Of a stretch of 64,000 nt of DNA, positions 15,465 through 24,547 are shown piece by piece. The notes under the pieces were generated by a model. The model was not told the origin of the DNA, ran no database searches, and saw nothing but the letters and a program-made list of their open reading frames with translations. Position numbers and translations under genes: made by a program. This DNA is from CAYJGJ01 sp964367585 (GTDB lineage: Bacteria > Bacillota > Clostridia > Peptostreptococcales > Anaerovoracaceae), in NCBI GenBank assembly GCA_964367585.1, contig CAYIYH010000001.1, positions 614,138 through 678,137 of the forward strand, in the 5' to 3' direction. How positions within the stretch are numbered: position 1 is the stretch's first letter; every line of letters starts with the position of its first letter.

Positions 15465-18266
15465 TTATTCTTCGATTTTCCCGATGTTTAGTATTATCAT
15501 CATAATAGATGAAACTACGGCTAAGTACATTCCTATTTCAAACACAATAGAGCTTGCTAATTCAAACATTCCTACTACTGGTAAGTCTAGTACCAACACA
15601 TATTGAGCCAAAAATTCCTCACCGAGAAGCATTCCACTTACTCCATTTAGAATAATCAATCCAACACCTACAACTAACGTATTTTCTAACGAAATATGTG
15701 AAGGTATTGTCATCAAGTATTTCTTCCCATATGTCACATACAAAAGAAGTGCCGCACAGACTCCCGCATTGGATGCAATGAGAGAACCTCCCGGATTGTC
15801 ATGTCCCGATATCAACAAGAAAACCGAGACGCATAACACGGTTATTGATAGTGGCATCGCCAAAGTCATCAAGATAACATTGTTATCAACCAACTTTGGA
15901 ACTTTATACTCCAATCCGTATGTAATAGAATATACTCTCGTGTTGCCTTTTTGATCCGTCCAAATATGAATTAAAATTGATATTCCAAGAGCGGCAATCA
16001 TTATAATTATTACCTCTCCGACCGTATTTATCGCCCTATAGTCCGTCAAAATTGCATTTACTACATTCTTACTTCCCGTCAGCTCCTCGGATGTATGAAT
16101 AAAATGACTAGATATTGAACTGAATAATTTATTGCTATTCGCTATAAGAACTAACATAAACACTGTGACTCCGGAGCAGATAGCAACAGATGCCCTTACC
16201 CAAATATTCTTTTTACTATATGCCCTACTACGCTCCTTTGGAAATTGCTTAATCGATAATATATAAAGTACCAACGTAGTTGTCTCTATCAAAAGCTGTG
16301 TTAGTGCCAAATCTGGGGCACTAAAAAGAACAAAGAAAACGGCAATTCCATATCCACATATACCAAAAAGCAAGATTGAATTTACTCTTTTTCGTTCGAT
16401 ACATATCATTATAGGCGCTGCCATTGTCACTATTACTAGTGACACCTCGATTATATCGATTCTCGCAAGATTATAAAACGAAATAGTTTCATCTAGTCGC
16501 ATGTATAACAGTGGGATCATAATCATGAGAAAGCTTGAAATAAGGACATACCCAATATAATACCGCAAGTTCCCATTCATGTATGAGTTCCTAATTTTAC
16601 TTGTAACATGAGGTAATTTTTCCAATACCGAATTGTACAATTTATTCATGCCAATTTTGAGCTTGCCGCGGGTAATAAAGTTATGAAAAGAATTGAATTT
16701 CAAGAAAATAAGTCCACCTATAACCCAAACACTCACACTCATCCAAAGCGCAGGTGTAAAGCCATGCCAAAGGGATAAGTGGAGCTGTGGCAAATAATGA
16801 CTGATGATAATAGGCAAAAATATGTTCATACTCGCTAGGAAAAGCGAGGGTATAAGTAATCCCCAAGGAGCTTCTTTCGGTGCAAGATTGACTTGTTCGC
16901 AACATTGCGGATCCGTGAAAGTTGAATTTGGAGCATGGTGCGCTTTATTTTTGAATATGAATACTCTAAAAATTGTAGACACCGCACATAAGAATGTGCC
17001 CAAAGATCCTATAGTTGCTAGAATAGGAATTAGATAATTAAAATACGAGTACCCACCCATCGTTATCATTTCATAAGATGAATCGAGGAAAAGCTCTTTA
17101 CTAATATATCCTGCAAAAGGAGGAATTCCCGACATAGAAAAAGCTCCGAGGAAACCCACCACTGCCGTAAATGGCATATACTTAGCCAGACCGCCTAGTT
17201 CGCTAATATTTCTAGTATGTGTGGCGTGGCTCACAATCCCCGTCATCAAAAACAAACTTCCTTTGAAACATGCATGCATTGCGGTATGTAATATTGCAGC
17301 AGTTATTGCGTTTTCTGTTCCCATGCCCAGAAGCGAGACGATCAATCCTAACTGCGAAACACTATGATATGCCCAGACTTCTTTTAGATCATCGCTCCGC
17401 AAGGCCATTACCACACCAAAAAGAAGAGATAATAATCCAATCAAAGTAATCAATCCACCCCAAAAGACAGTATTTCCCATTATTGGAGTAAATAGCGCAA
17501 TTAAATATATTCCTGCTTTAACCATAGTTGCACTGTGTAAATAGCACGTGACTGGAGTTGGTGCCTCCATCGCCGATGGCAACCAAATATGGAATGGAAT
17601 TTGCGCGGACTTTGCAAATGCGCCTACAAGGAGTAACAATGCGACGAGCACAAAATAATCACTTTGCCTTATCGATTCTCCACTTTGCAGAATCACATCT
17701 ATTTCATATGTATTTGTTATGTCTCCTATCATCAAAAATGATACGAGCATACAAATAGCACCCGCACTCGTAACGAACAGGGCCTTGTTGGCACCGTATC
17801 TTGCCTTTTCATTTTCATGGCAAAACCCTATTAGTAAGAAACTTGTAATGCCTGTTATTTCCCAAAACACATATAACATTATTAAATTATTTGTATTAAC
17901 TATTCCAAGCATTGCCCACATGAAAACGAGCAGATATATGTAATAGTATTTTTTGTTTTCTGTAGATGCAAGGTAAGAAATTGAATAATAAAAGACAATT
18001 ATTCCCATCAGAGTGATGAGCAGTGAAAAAATGAGGGATAAAGGGGTCAATCTGAACGAAAGATCTATTCCCAATGTGGGGATCCATTCGAATAAAAGAT
18101 ACTCGGTTTTCCCCGAAATCACTTCTCCTATTTTACTAAAGAAAAATGAAAAAGAAGTAATAGGTGCTATCAAAGCTATATACCCAAGATTTTTGCTATA
18201 CTTCTTTGCTACGGTAGATAATATAACTGCTATTATTATTGGGATTGTTAGTGATAAAAAATACAT
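15465..18266 (-). CDS. Mrp-type Na+/H+ antiporter, fused A and B subunits
   Basis: 933 residues. Residues 1-500 are the ND5-like proton channel part (HSATMVKAGIYLIALFTP, AYHSVSQLGLIVSLLG). A middle part carries the MrpA C-terminal domain (SAPDLALTQLLIETTTLVLYIL). From about 795 the MrpB domain follows (HDNPGGSLIASNAGVCAALLLY). Separate mnhB is absent from the operon, in keeping with an A-B fusion like the PhaAB type. The ATG follows the stop of the DUF1836 gene after 1 base, so translation is probably coupled. Gene order is AB, C, D, E, F, G. Confidence 0.95.
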   Translation of the reverse strand: MYFLSLTIPIIIAVILSTVAKKYSKNLGYIALIAPITSFSFFFSKIGEVISGKTEYLLFEWIPTLGIDLSFRLTPLSLIFSLLITLMGIIVFYYSISYLASTENKKYYYIYLLVFMWAMLGIVNTNNLIMLYVFWEITGITSFLLIGFCHENEKARYGANKALFVTSAGAICMLVSFLMIGDITNTYEIDVILQSGESIRQSDYFVLVALLLLVGAFAKSAQIPFHIWLPSAMEAPTPVTCYLHSATMVKAGIYLIALFTPIMGNTVFWGGLITLIGLLSLLFGVVMALRSDDLKEVWAYHSVSQLGLIVSLLGMGTENAITAAILHTAMHACFKGSLFLMTGIVSHATHTRNISELGGLAKYMPFTAVVGFLGAFSMSGIPPFAGYISKELFLDSSYEMITMGGYSYFNYLIPILATIGSLGTFLCAVSTIFRVFIFKNKAHHAPNSTFTDPQCCEQVNLAPKEAPWGLLIPSLFLASMNIFLPIIISHYLPQLHLSLWHGFTPALWMSVSVWVIGGLIFLKFNSFHNFITRGKLKIGMNKLYNSVLEKLPHVTSKIRNSYMNGNLRYYIGYVLISSFLMIMIPLLYMRLDETISFYNLARIDIIEVSLVIVTMAAPIMICIERKRVNSILLFGICGYGIAVFFVLFSAPDLALTQLLIETTTLVLYILSIKQFPKERSRAYSKKNIWVRASVAICSGVTVFMLVLIANSNKLFSSISSHFIHTSEELTGSKNVVNAILTDYRAINTVGEVIIIMIAALGISILIHIWTDQKGNTRVYSITYGLEYKVPKLVDNNVILMTLAMPLSITVLCVSVFLLISGHDNPGGSLIASNAGVCAALLLYVTYGKKYLMTIPSHISLENTLVVGVGLIILNGVSGMLLGEEFLAQYVLVLDLPVVGMFELASSIVFEIGMYLAVVSSIMMIILNIGKIEE

Positions 18267-18267
18267 C

Positions 18268-18771
18268 TTATGTTTGCAATTCCTTTATAATCGATTGGCA
18301 CGCAAGCTTGTTTGCGTAACTAACTATAGCGAAAGATAATGCTTTTTCGACTAATGCCGATTTTTTTTCATCGCCGATATCAGACATACCTTCTCCAACT
18401 TTTGTCAGCTCTTTTTCTAACATTTTTGAGAAGAGTTCGTATTGAGGCTTTGCATCCTCAATTACCAAGTCGTCACCTGTGATGGCAGAAATATCCGAAA
18501 CTGGAACTATTTGTTTCAACAATGATATGATGGTTAAATAAGCGATATGCTCCTTCGAATATCTTTTTCCCTTTACTCGTGGCATTATTCCAACCTTGAC
18601 ATAGTTATTTACCATCGAAGGAGTTAGTGTCTCGCCCTCGGTAAATCCAATATGCTGCCTTTGCATATAGGAAATAACCTGATCCATATACAGATCTAAA
18701 TCTGGCAAATCATCCCATTCCTTGGGTCTTTCATTTAATAACTTATCCGTCGTATTTTTTATTATATCCAT
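18268..18771 (-). CDS. DUF1836 family protein, probable MerR-like regulator
   Basis: 167 residues. The segment LTPSMVNNYVKVGIMPRVKGKRYSKEHI resembles the MerR-type winged helix found in DUF1836 proteins. It lies directly upstream of the antiporter operon with 1 base between stop and next ATG, so it may regulate or simply be co-expressed with the Mrp system. The ATG at 18771 is preferred over the TTG three bases earlier. No ligand domain is recognisable. Confidence 0.8.
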   Translation of the reverse strand: MDIIKNTTDKLLNERPKEWDDLPDLDLYMDQVISYMQRQHIGFTEGETLTPSMVNNYVKVGIMPRVKGKRYSKEHIAYLTIISLLKQIVPVSDISAITGDDLVIEDAKPQYELFSKMLEKELTKVGEGMSDIGDEKKSALVEKALSFAIVSYANKLACQSIIKELQT

Positions 18772-18848
18772 CAATTTCTCTACTTTTATTTATATATCTA
18801 ATTCACGGACTACCCATGTCAACGTATTATACTTATTCTAGATTCAAA

Positions 18849-20123
18849 TCAATCTTCTAATCTTATTATCGTAGCACCTATTTTTCTAAACTTTTCTACG
18901 AAGTTTTCATATCCTCGTTCAATGTGGTATATGTCTGAGATTTCCGTCACACCATCCGCCACCAATCCTGCAAGCACAAGTGCGGCTCCAGCTCTTAGGT
19001 CGGTCGCAATAACCTCTGCACCGTCTAGTTTCTTTGGTCCATCGATATACGCATTGTTACCATCATAATTAATATTCGCACCCATCCGATTGAGTTCCGA
19101 TATATGCATAAATCGATTTTCAAATACAGTCTCAAGCACATGACTTTTGCCTATCGTAGACAGCAAGAACGCCATAAATGGGGATTGCATATCTGTAGGA
19201 AATCCGGGGTATGGCATGGTAGTAATATCTGTTGCAACGAAATGATTCTTCGTACCGTCTACATGTATACCCTCTTCGACTACATCGACTATGACACCAC
19301 ATTCTCTCATCTTTGCTATAATCGGCTTCACGTGTTCGGGTACTACATTTGAAATAAGCAATTCTCCTCTAGTCATAGCGGCTGCAAGCATAAAGGTTCC
19401 TGTCTCAATTCTATCGGGAATAACTGTATGGTTAGCACCCCTTAGCTTTTCGACACCCTCAATTTTAATCGTGTCAGTACCTGCCCCTTTTATTTTCGCA
19501 CCCATTTTATTTAGGAAATTAGCAAGGTCAATTATCTCAGGTTCCTCTGCGGCATTCTCAATATAGGTCATGCCCTCCGCCAATACGGCAGCCATCATAA
19601 TATTTTCTGTCGCACCAACACTTGGATAGTCTAAATATACACTTGCACCTTGAAGCCTCTTACCATTAGTTTTTGCCTCTACATAATCAATTTCTGATTT
19701 GACGGTTGCTCCTAATGCCTCAAATCCTTTAAGATGTAAATCCACTGGTCTCGAACCGATTGAACATCCTCCCGGAAGAGGTATCCTCGCTGCTCCCTCA
19801 CGAGCGAGCAGAGCACCCATCACCAAAACAGAAGCTCTCATTTTACTTACAAGCTCATATTCAGGATTCGTTGAGGTGACATGCGGTGTTGAGATAGACA
19901 GAGAATTAGCCCCGTCATCGTCTACTTCCTCTATGGTTGCACCTAGCGAACACAACAACTTTTTTAATACTTCTACATCTTTTAAATGTGGAGTATCCCT
20001 AATCACGCATCTTTCGTCGGTCAAAATCGCCGCCGCCATCAGTGGCAGCACCGCATTTTTTGAACCACTTATCACTACATTTCCCAGAAGGGGTTTACTT
20101 TTTTGTATAAGATATTTTGCCAA
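18849..20123 (-). CDS. murA: UDP-N-acetylglucosamine 1-carboxyvinyltransferase
   Basis: 424 residues. It transfers enolpyruvate from PEP to UDP-GlcNAc, the first committed peptidoglycan step in the cytosol. Visible signatures are the KN pair in ISGSKNAVLPL and the catalytic loop LPGGCSIGSRPVD with Cys near residue 120. The start chosen is TTG at 20123: GAGG lies 8 bases before it and it gives the normal family N-terminus AKYLIQ. The upstream TTG at 20141 would fall inside a hairpin stem. Cys in the loop predicts fosfomycin sensitivity of the enzyme. Confidence 0.93.
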   Translation of the reverse strand: MAKYLIQKSKPLLGNVVISGSKNAVLPLMAAAILTDERCVIRDTPHLKDVEVLKKLLCSLGATIEEVDDDGANSLSISTPHVTSTNPEYELVSKMRASVLVMGALLAREGAARIPLPGGCSIGSRPVDLHLKGFEALGATVKSEIDYVEAKTNGKRLQGASVYLDYPSVGATENIMMAAVLAEGMTYIENAAEEPEIIDLANFLNKMGAKIKGAGTDTIKIEGVEKLRGANHTVIPDRIETGTFMLAAAMTRGELLISNVVPEHVKPIIAKMRECGVIVDVVEEGIHVDGTKNHFVATDITTMPYPGFPTDMQSPFMAFLLSTIGKSHVLETVFENRFMHISELNRMGANINYDGNNAYIDGPKKLDGAEVIATDLRAGAALVLAGLVADGVTEISDIYHIERGYENFVEKFRKIGATIIRLED

Positions 20124-20139
20124 TAATCCATCCTCACAC

Positions 20140-20188
20140 AAAAGGAACTTCTTATTTATTTCTTGAAAATGTTTAAGAAGTTCCTTTT
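20140..20188 (-). terminator. Long hairpin between the 111-residue gene and murA
   Basis: AAAAGGAACTTCTT (20140-20153) pairs perfectly with AAGAAGTTCCTTTT (20175-20188), with a 21-base loop. On the minus strand the 3' arm ends CCTTTTG, only a short T-run, then the murA ribosome site. It may act as a partial terminator or attenuator ahead of murA. Confidence 0.55.
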
Positions 20189-20192
20189 ATTA

Positions 20193-20528
20193 TTATTTAT
20201 TAACGCCTTTTTTATTTTTTATCATTCCAAACAATGACATTATTCCATGAAATACGCTGCTTGCAGCTGCCGTTATGCTTTGGTTGCCTTTAATTGCACC
20301 GAACACATTGTTTGCAATCCCTGTAATATCCCCAATTAGTGGCTCTACATCTTCGGCTTTTCGCGAAGATATTTCCGAAATTATTTTTACATCGTCCAAT
20401 ACTGCATCCGCCTTTTTGAGCACATCTACTAGGTTCTTTGCTACCATAATTAAGTATACAAGCAAAATTGCACCGAGTAGCATAATTATAATTTTGAGCA
20501 ATAATTCTAAATCCACTTCTATTATCAT
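20193..20528 (-). CDS. Small membrane-anchored protein, DUF948-like
   Basis: 111 residues. One membrane helix (about 8-28, LLLKIIIMLLGAILLVYLIM) precedes a helical tail with the DVLKKADAVLDDVKIISEISSRK pattern of DUF948-type general stress proteins. GGAG precedes the ATG. The function is unknown. It sits upstream of murA on the same strand, separated by a hairpin. Confidence 0.6.
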   Translation of the reverse strand: MIIEVDLELLLKIIIMLLGAILLVYLIMVAKNLVDVLKKADAVLDDVKIISEISSRKAEDVEPLIGDITGIANNVFGAIKGNQSITAAASSVFHGIMSLFGMIKNKKGVNK

Positions 20529-20662
20529 ATTAATTCTCCAATATTTTCGAACACCAATTTTATTTGCATAAAATTTATTACACTGTTGTTTTATGCTACT
20601 GTTTTATCCTATCATTTTACTCTATTTTAGTGAAAAAATCAAGATTACACCTTGTTTGTTTT

Positions 20663-21562
20663 TTATGATTTCTTACTGTTTTTCTGCGGATGATTTTTTT
20701 TGCACCCTCCGCACTTTGTATTTTTTCTTGCAGATTTAATCCCATCTTTGTCATAGGTGCGCAATTCGGGACTCAAGACTTCTCTGGATTTACCATCTAT
20801 GTTTTCCTCCGTGACGAGCCTTCCCTTTATTATCCCTGCAAGGATATTTATATCTGTAACTTTGATCGTTCCATCCCGTGTTTCCACCAAGTCACCAACA
20901 GAAGGCAATCCCTTTGACATGTAATTATATGTGTCATTCTCGTGTTCCAAACAACACATAATCCTGCCACAACAACCCGAAATTTTTGCAGGATTTAAGG
21001 ATATATTTTGTTTTTTTGCCATCTTGATAGAAACTTGCTTAAAGTCTGACATCCATGATGTACAACACGTTTCTCTTCCACAACATCCTAGGCCACCTAC
21101 CATCTTTGCTCCATCTCGTGCCCCTATTTGTCGCAGCTCTATTCGAATTTTAAACTCCGCTGCAAGATCCTTTACCAATTCTCTAAAATCAACCCTATCT
21201 TCGGAAACAAAGAAAAAAGTAATCTTTGTACCATCCAATATGTATTCCGCATCTAAAAGCTTCATGTCCAAATCATGACGAGCTATTTTTTCTCGGCATA
21301 ATTGCATTGCAACTTCTTTCTTTTCGATGTTTTCTAAGTATTTCTTCTTATCTTCTTTTGTGGCTATCCTAAGTACATCCTTTAATGGTTGCACCAATTC
21401 ATCATCACTTTTTTGAAAAACATCGGTAACTACTGTACCATATTCTGCTCCACGAACGGTTTCCACGACTACATTGTCGCCATTCTTTATTTTTATTCCC
21501 GCAGTCGAAAAGTGATATATTTTTCCGGCACCTTTAAACCTGACACCTACTATATCATTCAT
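20663..21562 (-). CDS. ricT: RicT/YaaT (PSP1 domain) protein
   Basis: 299 residues. The PSP1 domain is recognised by GVRFKGAGKIYHF at the start and by two cysteine clusters, GCCGRETCC and GCCGRIMCC, separated by about 40 residues. In Bacillus, RicT (YaaT) forms with RicA and RicF a complex that carries iron-sulfur clusters, aids RNase Y-dependent mRNA processing and affects sporulation. The ATG at 21562 has GGAG 6 bases upstream, so the TTG at 21574 is rejected. Its start overlaps the end of holB, and the tmk-holB-ricT order is classical for Firmicutes. Confidence 0.93.
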   Translation of the reverse strand: MNDIVGVRFKGAGKIYHFSTAGIKIKNGDNVVVETVRGAEYGTVVTDVFQKSDDELVQPLKDVLRIATKEDKKKYLENIEKKEVAMQLCREKIARHDLDMKLLDAEYILDGTKITFFFVSEDRVDFRELVKDLAAEFKIRIELRQIGARDGAKMVGGLGCCGRETCCTSWMSDFKQVSIKMAKKQNISLNPAKISGCCGRIMCCLEHENDTYNYMSKGLPSVGDLVETRDGTIKVTDINILAGIIKGRLVTEENIDGKSREVLSPELRTYDKDGIKSARKNTKCGGCKKNHPQKNSKKS

Positions 21563-22391
21563 TTTTTTCTCCAATTCTAAATAGCAATTTTCTCATTGCA
21601 AATTCTACTCGTGTATTATATTCCAACTCTTTTCTTGTTTCTTCTATATATTCCGATGCCCTAAGTAGTCTATCGATATCTTTTCGATTGTTATGTTTTT
21701 TTAGCAGTATCGACTTGATTTCTTCCAACATTGCATTTAGCAACGATGTGACAATATTACCAGAATCCTCTACACTACCCACCCCCAGGCATTCCGACAA
21801 TTCTTCGTTCCACTGATAAAAGGGCTTATTTGCAAATGCACTCTCCAACAACCCTTTTGCTGCTTCTCTTACAGTATTATCTTCTTCTTTTTTATAGGAA
21901 TTCAACCGAAAGAAAACAGCACGTGACCTAACCGTTTGTAGCAAATTTTCTCTATTAGAAACAAATAGAACGATCAAGTTGTCATTGTTAGGCTCTTCCA
22001 GCTCCTTTAATAAGGCGTTTTGTGCAAATCTATTCAAATAATCAGCATCGAATATGACTCCTATATTTTTATTTTTTGCCAAGCTCTTTCTATTCATGTT
22101 GTTGAGAAAAGTTCTAATCTCGGATACTTTTATTTCTCCGCTTTCCCTGTTAATATAATAAATATCTTCGTAATTATTATTCTCAATTTTTTTACAATAT
22201 AGGCAGTCGTCGCAACCCGAACCCTTTGCCTCATCACAGAGCAGTGCCTTTGCAAAATCGACGGCAAATGGGTTACAACTCGCCTCATCAGTAGTTTCGA
22301 AGATATAGCAGTTTGCAGTTTTATCTTGTATGATTGATTGCTTCAGATTATCAAAATTTCCAAGCAATTTGTTCCATTTGTCCAATGACAT
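21555..22391 (-). CDS. holB: DNA polymerase III delta' subunit
   Basis: 278 residues. It matches the clamp-loader delta' type with FAKALLCDE, the zinc-binding CDDCLYCKK segment, NALLKELEEP (the Walker B region) and SRAVFFRL (SRC-like sensor). The Walker A loop is not functional in appearance, as usual for delta'. It overlaps ricT by 8 bases and follows tmk by about 42 bases. It is part of the replication clamp loader. Confidence 0.9.
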   Translation of the reverse strand: MSLDKWNKLLGNFDNLKQSIIQDKTANCYIFETTDEASCNPFAVDFAKALLCDEAKGSGCDDCLYCKKIENNNYEDIYYINRESGEIKVSEIRTFLNNMNRKSLAKNKNIGVIFDADYLNRFAQNALLKELEEPNNDNLIVLFVSNRENLLQTVRSRAVFFRLNSYKKEEDNTVREAAKGLLESAFANKPFYQWNEELSECLGVGSVEDSGNIVTSLLNAMLEEIKSILLKKHNNRKDIDRLLRASEYIEETRKELEYNTRVEFAMRKLLFRIGEKNE

Positions 22392-22433
22392 TTGATTTAT
22401 CCTTCACCAACAACCTTATGATGCACTCCTTCA

Positions 22434-23060
22434 TTACAATAAGGCCTCTAACGCCTCATTTATATAAGAAAGAACAGCTTTTTTCGTTTCATCGATTCTC
22501 TTCGTTGCGTCAATTATTCTAAACCTGTCTTCATTTTTTGCCATCTCCATGTATGCTTCGTATGCCCTTTTATGAAACTCCATCTTTTCCTCGTCTAGCC
22601 TATCGGGCATTTCCTTTCGGTTAAGCCTATCGATACTCTCTTGCGGTTCTACCATCAGCAATATGGTTAAGTCCGGCAAAAGTCGCTTGGTCGCGAATTC
22701 ATTTATAATACGCACATCTTCTCCGAGGCCCCTTGCATACCCCTGATATATTATGCTTGAATCAACATACCTATCACAGATCACAATTTTACCCTCGCTC
22801 AATGCAGGCATTATTACCTCTTCCACATGTTGAGCCCTTGCGGCTGCAAACAATAACGCCTCAGTTCTATTACACATGTCAGTATGGCTATTGCACAAAA
22901 TAATTTCCCTGATTTTTTCGCCTATAAAAGTACCACCGGGCTCTCTTGTAAATACGATATTATCACTTTTACCTTCAAAATGCTCGCGAATATATTTTAA
23001 CTGCGTCGACTTGCCTGACCCGTCGGGTCCCTCTAGTGTAATAAAGATTCCTTTACCCAT
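22434..23060 (-). CDS. tmk: Thymidylate kinase
   Basis: 208 residues. Walker A GPDGSGKST is at residues 10-18, the DRY motif is in CDRYVDSSIIYQG, and the TREPGG motif follows. It phosphorylates dTMP to dTDP. The ATG at 23060 has GAGG 8 bases upstream. The longer frame from 23102 only reads through the overlapping small gene upstream. It is coupled to that gene, whose stop overlaps the tmk start. Confidence 0.95.
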   Translation of the reverse strand: MGKGIFITLEGPDGSGKSTQLKYIREHFEGKSDNIVFTREPGGTFIGEKIREIILCNSHTDMCNRTEALLFAAARAQHVEEVIMPALSEGKIVICDRYVDSSIIYQGYARGLGEDVRIINEFATKRLLPDLTILLMVEPQESIDRLNRKEMPDRLDEEKMEFHKRAYEAYMEMAKNEDRFRIIDATKRIDETKKAVLSYINEALEALL

Positions 23061-23202
23061 CTTGCCTACCTCTATACTTATCCTTTTTCGGTTTTTTTCC
23101 ATTTTGTCCTAATCTTTTGCACATGTACAAAAGAATGGCTGCAACGGGAACAAGAAGCATTATAACAAAAATTATCTGTAGTATATAAAAGATGCTGCCC
23201 AC
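23053..23202 (-). CDS. Small membrane protein of 49 residues upstream of tmk
   Basis: A GTG start at 23202 follows AGGTAAG after 6 bases. The product has one membrane helix (ILQIIFVIMLLVPVAAILL, about residues 7-25) followed by a strongly basic tail (KKPKKDKYRGRQ). The stop TAA at 23055-23053 overlaps the first codons of tmk, a coupling pattern seen for real genes. The family is not recognised and the function is unknown. Confidence 0.65.
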   Translation of the reverse strand: MGSIFYILQIIFVIMLLVPVAAILLYMCKRLGQNGKKPKKDKYRGRQDG

Positions 23203-23407
23203 TTTATTCTTACCTAATCGTTCCTTTTTTCTCTGTCAATATTTGGCGAGAAAATCACCTATATAATTCTATTATTTTTATGGCCTTTTGTCAATGGAAA
23301 TCTGGAGCCTACGAAATGCTATAGGGTCCACCGAAACGCTGTGGAACATGTCTAGATTCACCACATCTACTCTATTATTTTTTATTGTTCTATGGTACAA
23401 TAGTATA

Positions 23408-24396
23408 ATGAATGAGAAACGATTTGGCGTGATGCCAATCAACAAGCTTTTTTTCAAACCCGCCACTCCAGGCGTAATCGCAATGGTCTTTGCTTCAATG
23501 GGAATGATGATAGATGGGATCTTTGTTGGGCACTTTATCGGAAGTGAAGCCTTAGCAGCAATCAACCTAGTTATACCAATTGCAATGATATTCTTTGCGG
23601 CATTCGACATGATCGCAGTAGGTTCTCAAGTTAAAATTTCAATTATGTTGGGGGAAGGAAACGAAAGATCCGCAAATGAGTTATTCACGGCGAGCGTATT
23701 GATTACATTTGCCCTCGGATTAATCGTGATGATTCTAGGGTTTATATATTTAGAAGATGCAGTCTTCTTTGTGATTAGAGACGAGAAACTAGCACAACTT
23801 GCGTATGCCTACACTAATGTTTTAATTATTTTTATCCCTATCGTCGGCCTATTCTTTGCTATTGATAACTATCTAAAGGTCTGTGGGAAAGCACATTTTA
23901 GCATGGCACTTAGTATAGGTGCTGCATTTTCTAATTCGGAGCAAAATTACACGACCGAATTTTTAAACTATTCCGATTACATTGCATGGTTGCAATCACA
24001 GTCTCCCTCGTATGCATGGGATTACTGATTGCTTTCCCCGATTTTTGGGTAGGTATTTTTACAAGTGAAGACGACATCTTTGTAAGGGAGAGTTCAAAAC
24101 TCGCATTGTTATTATTCGCACCATCTTATTTATTCACATGGTTTATAATGACATCGAGTGCATTCTTGACCAGCTTCGATAAGCCGAAGGAATCCGTTTT
24201 CATTACACTATCAAGGGCAATAATATTTCCACTCCTTTCCTTGATCATAATGACATCAATCATAGGAGTAAATGGAGTATACATCACTCCAACCATAAGT
24301 GGCGCATTAACATTTATTATAGCAATGGTGATTTGGAAAAAAGCGACTAAAAACATGAGGACAAAAAATAGAGTGAGTTTAAACGATACAATCTGA
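23408..24396 (+). pseudogene. MATE family efflux gene with internal deletion
   Basis: The 5' part (from about 23408 to 23930) encodes MATE helices 1-5 (MIDGIFVGHFIGSEALAAINLV). The 3' part (about 23986-24396, another frame) encodes the C-terminal helices. Aligned by eye with the intact MATE gene at 40872-42206, about 150 residues from the middle are missing and the frame changes near 23930-23990. Both defects mean no functional antiporter. No good ribosome site is seen. Confidence 0.85.
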
Positions 24397-24402
24397 AACC
24401 AT

Positions 24403-24436
24403 GGACTGGTTACGCTTATATTAGCGGAACCAGTCC
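24403..24436. terminator. Hairpin after the MATE pseudogene
   Basis: GGACTGGTT (24403-24411) pairs with AACCAGTCC (24428-24436). It lies seven bases after the pseudogene stop and before a second, longer hairpin. No T-run follows, so its terminator role is uncertain. Confidence 0.4.
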
Positions 24437-24437
24437 A

Positions 24438-24499
24438 GCCGTGGCTATATTAAAAATCCCGCGCTAAATTAGTCGCGGGATTTTTAATATAGCCACGGC
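24438..24499. repeat. Perfect 26-base inverted repeat
   Basis: The arms 24438-24463 and 24474-24499 are perfectly complementary over 26 bases (GCCGTGGCTATATTAA... to CCCGCG), with a 10-base loop CTAAATTAGT that can pair further. The outer ends CCGTGG-CTATATTA equal the right end of the repeat at 61.0 kb. It lies between the convergent MATE pseudogene and hydrogenase-like gene, so it can also act as a bidirectional terminator. Confidence 0.8.
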
Positions 24500-24527
24500 A
24501 CGTTAGCACCTTAGCCTCGATTTAAAT
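24485..24527 (-). repeat. Dispersed hairpin repeat, shortened copy
   Basis: On the minus strand it reads ATTTAAATCGAGGCTAAGG, then TGCTAACGTGCCGTGG and CTATAT. It joins the left end (TTTAAATCGAGG) and right end (CGTGCCGTGG-TATA) modules of the repeats at 8.1 and 61.0 kb with the middle missing. It overlaps the 26-base inverted repeat. Confidence 0.6.
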
Positions 24528-24547
24528 ACTAATAGCAATTCACACGC

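Noticed and set aside
20140..20188. Riboswitch-like leader ahead of murA
   Set aside because: Only a single simple hairpin is present, with no conserved aptamer features.
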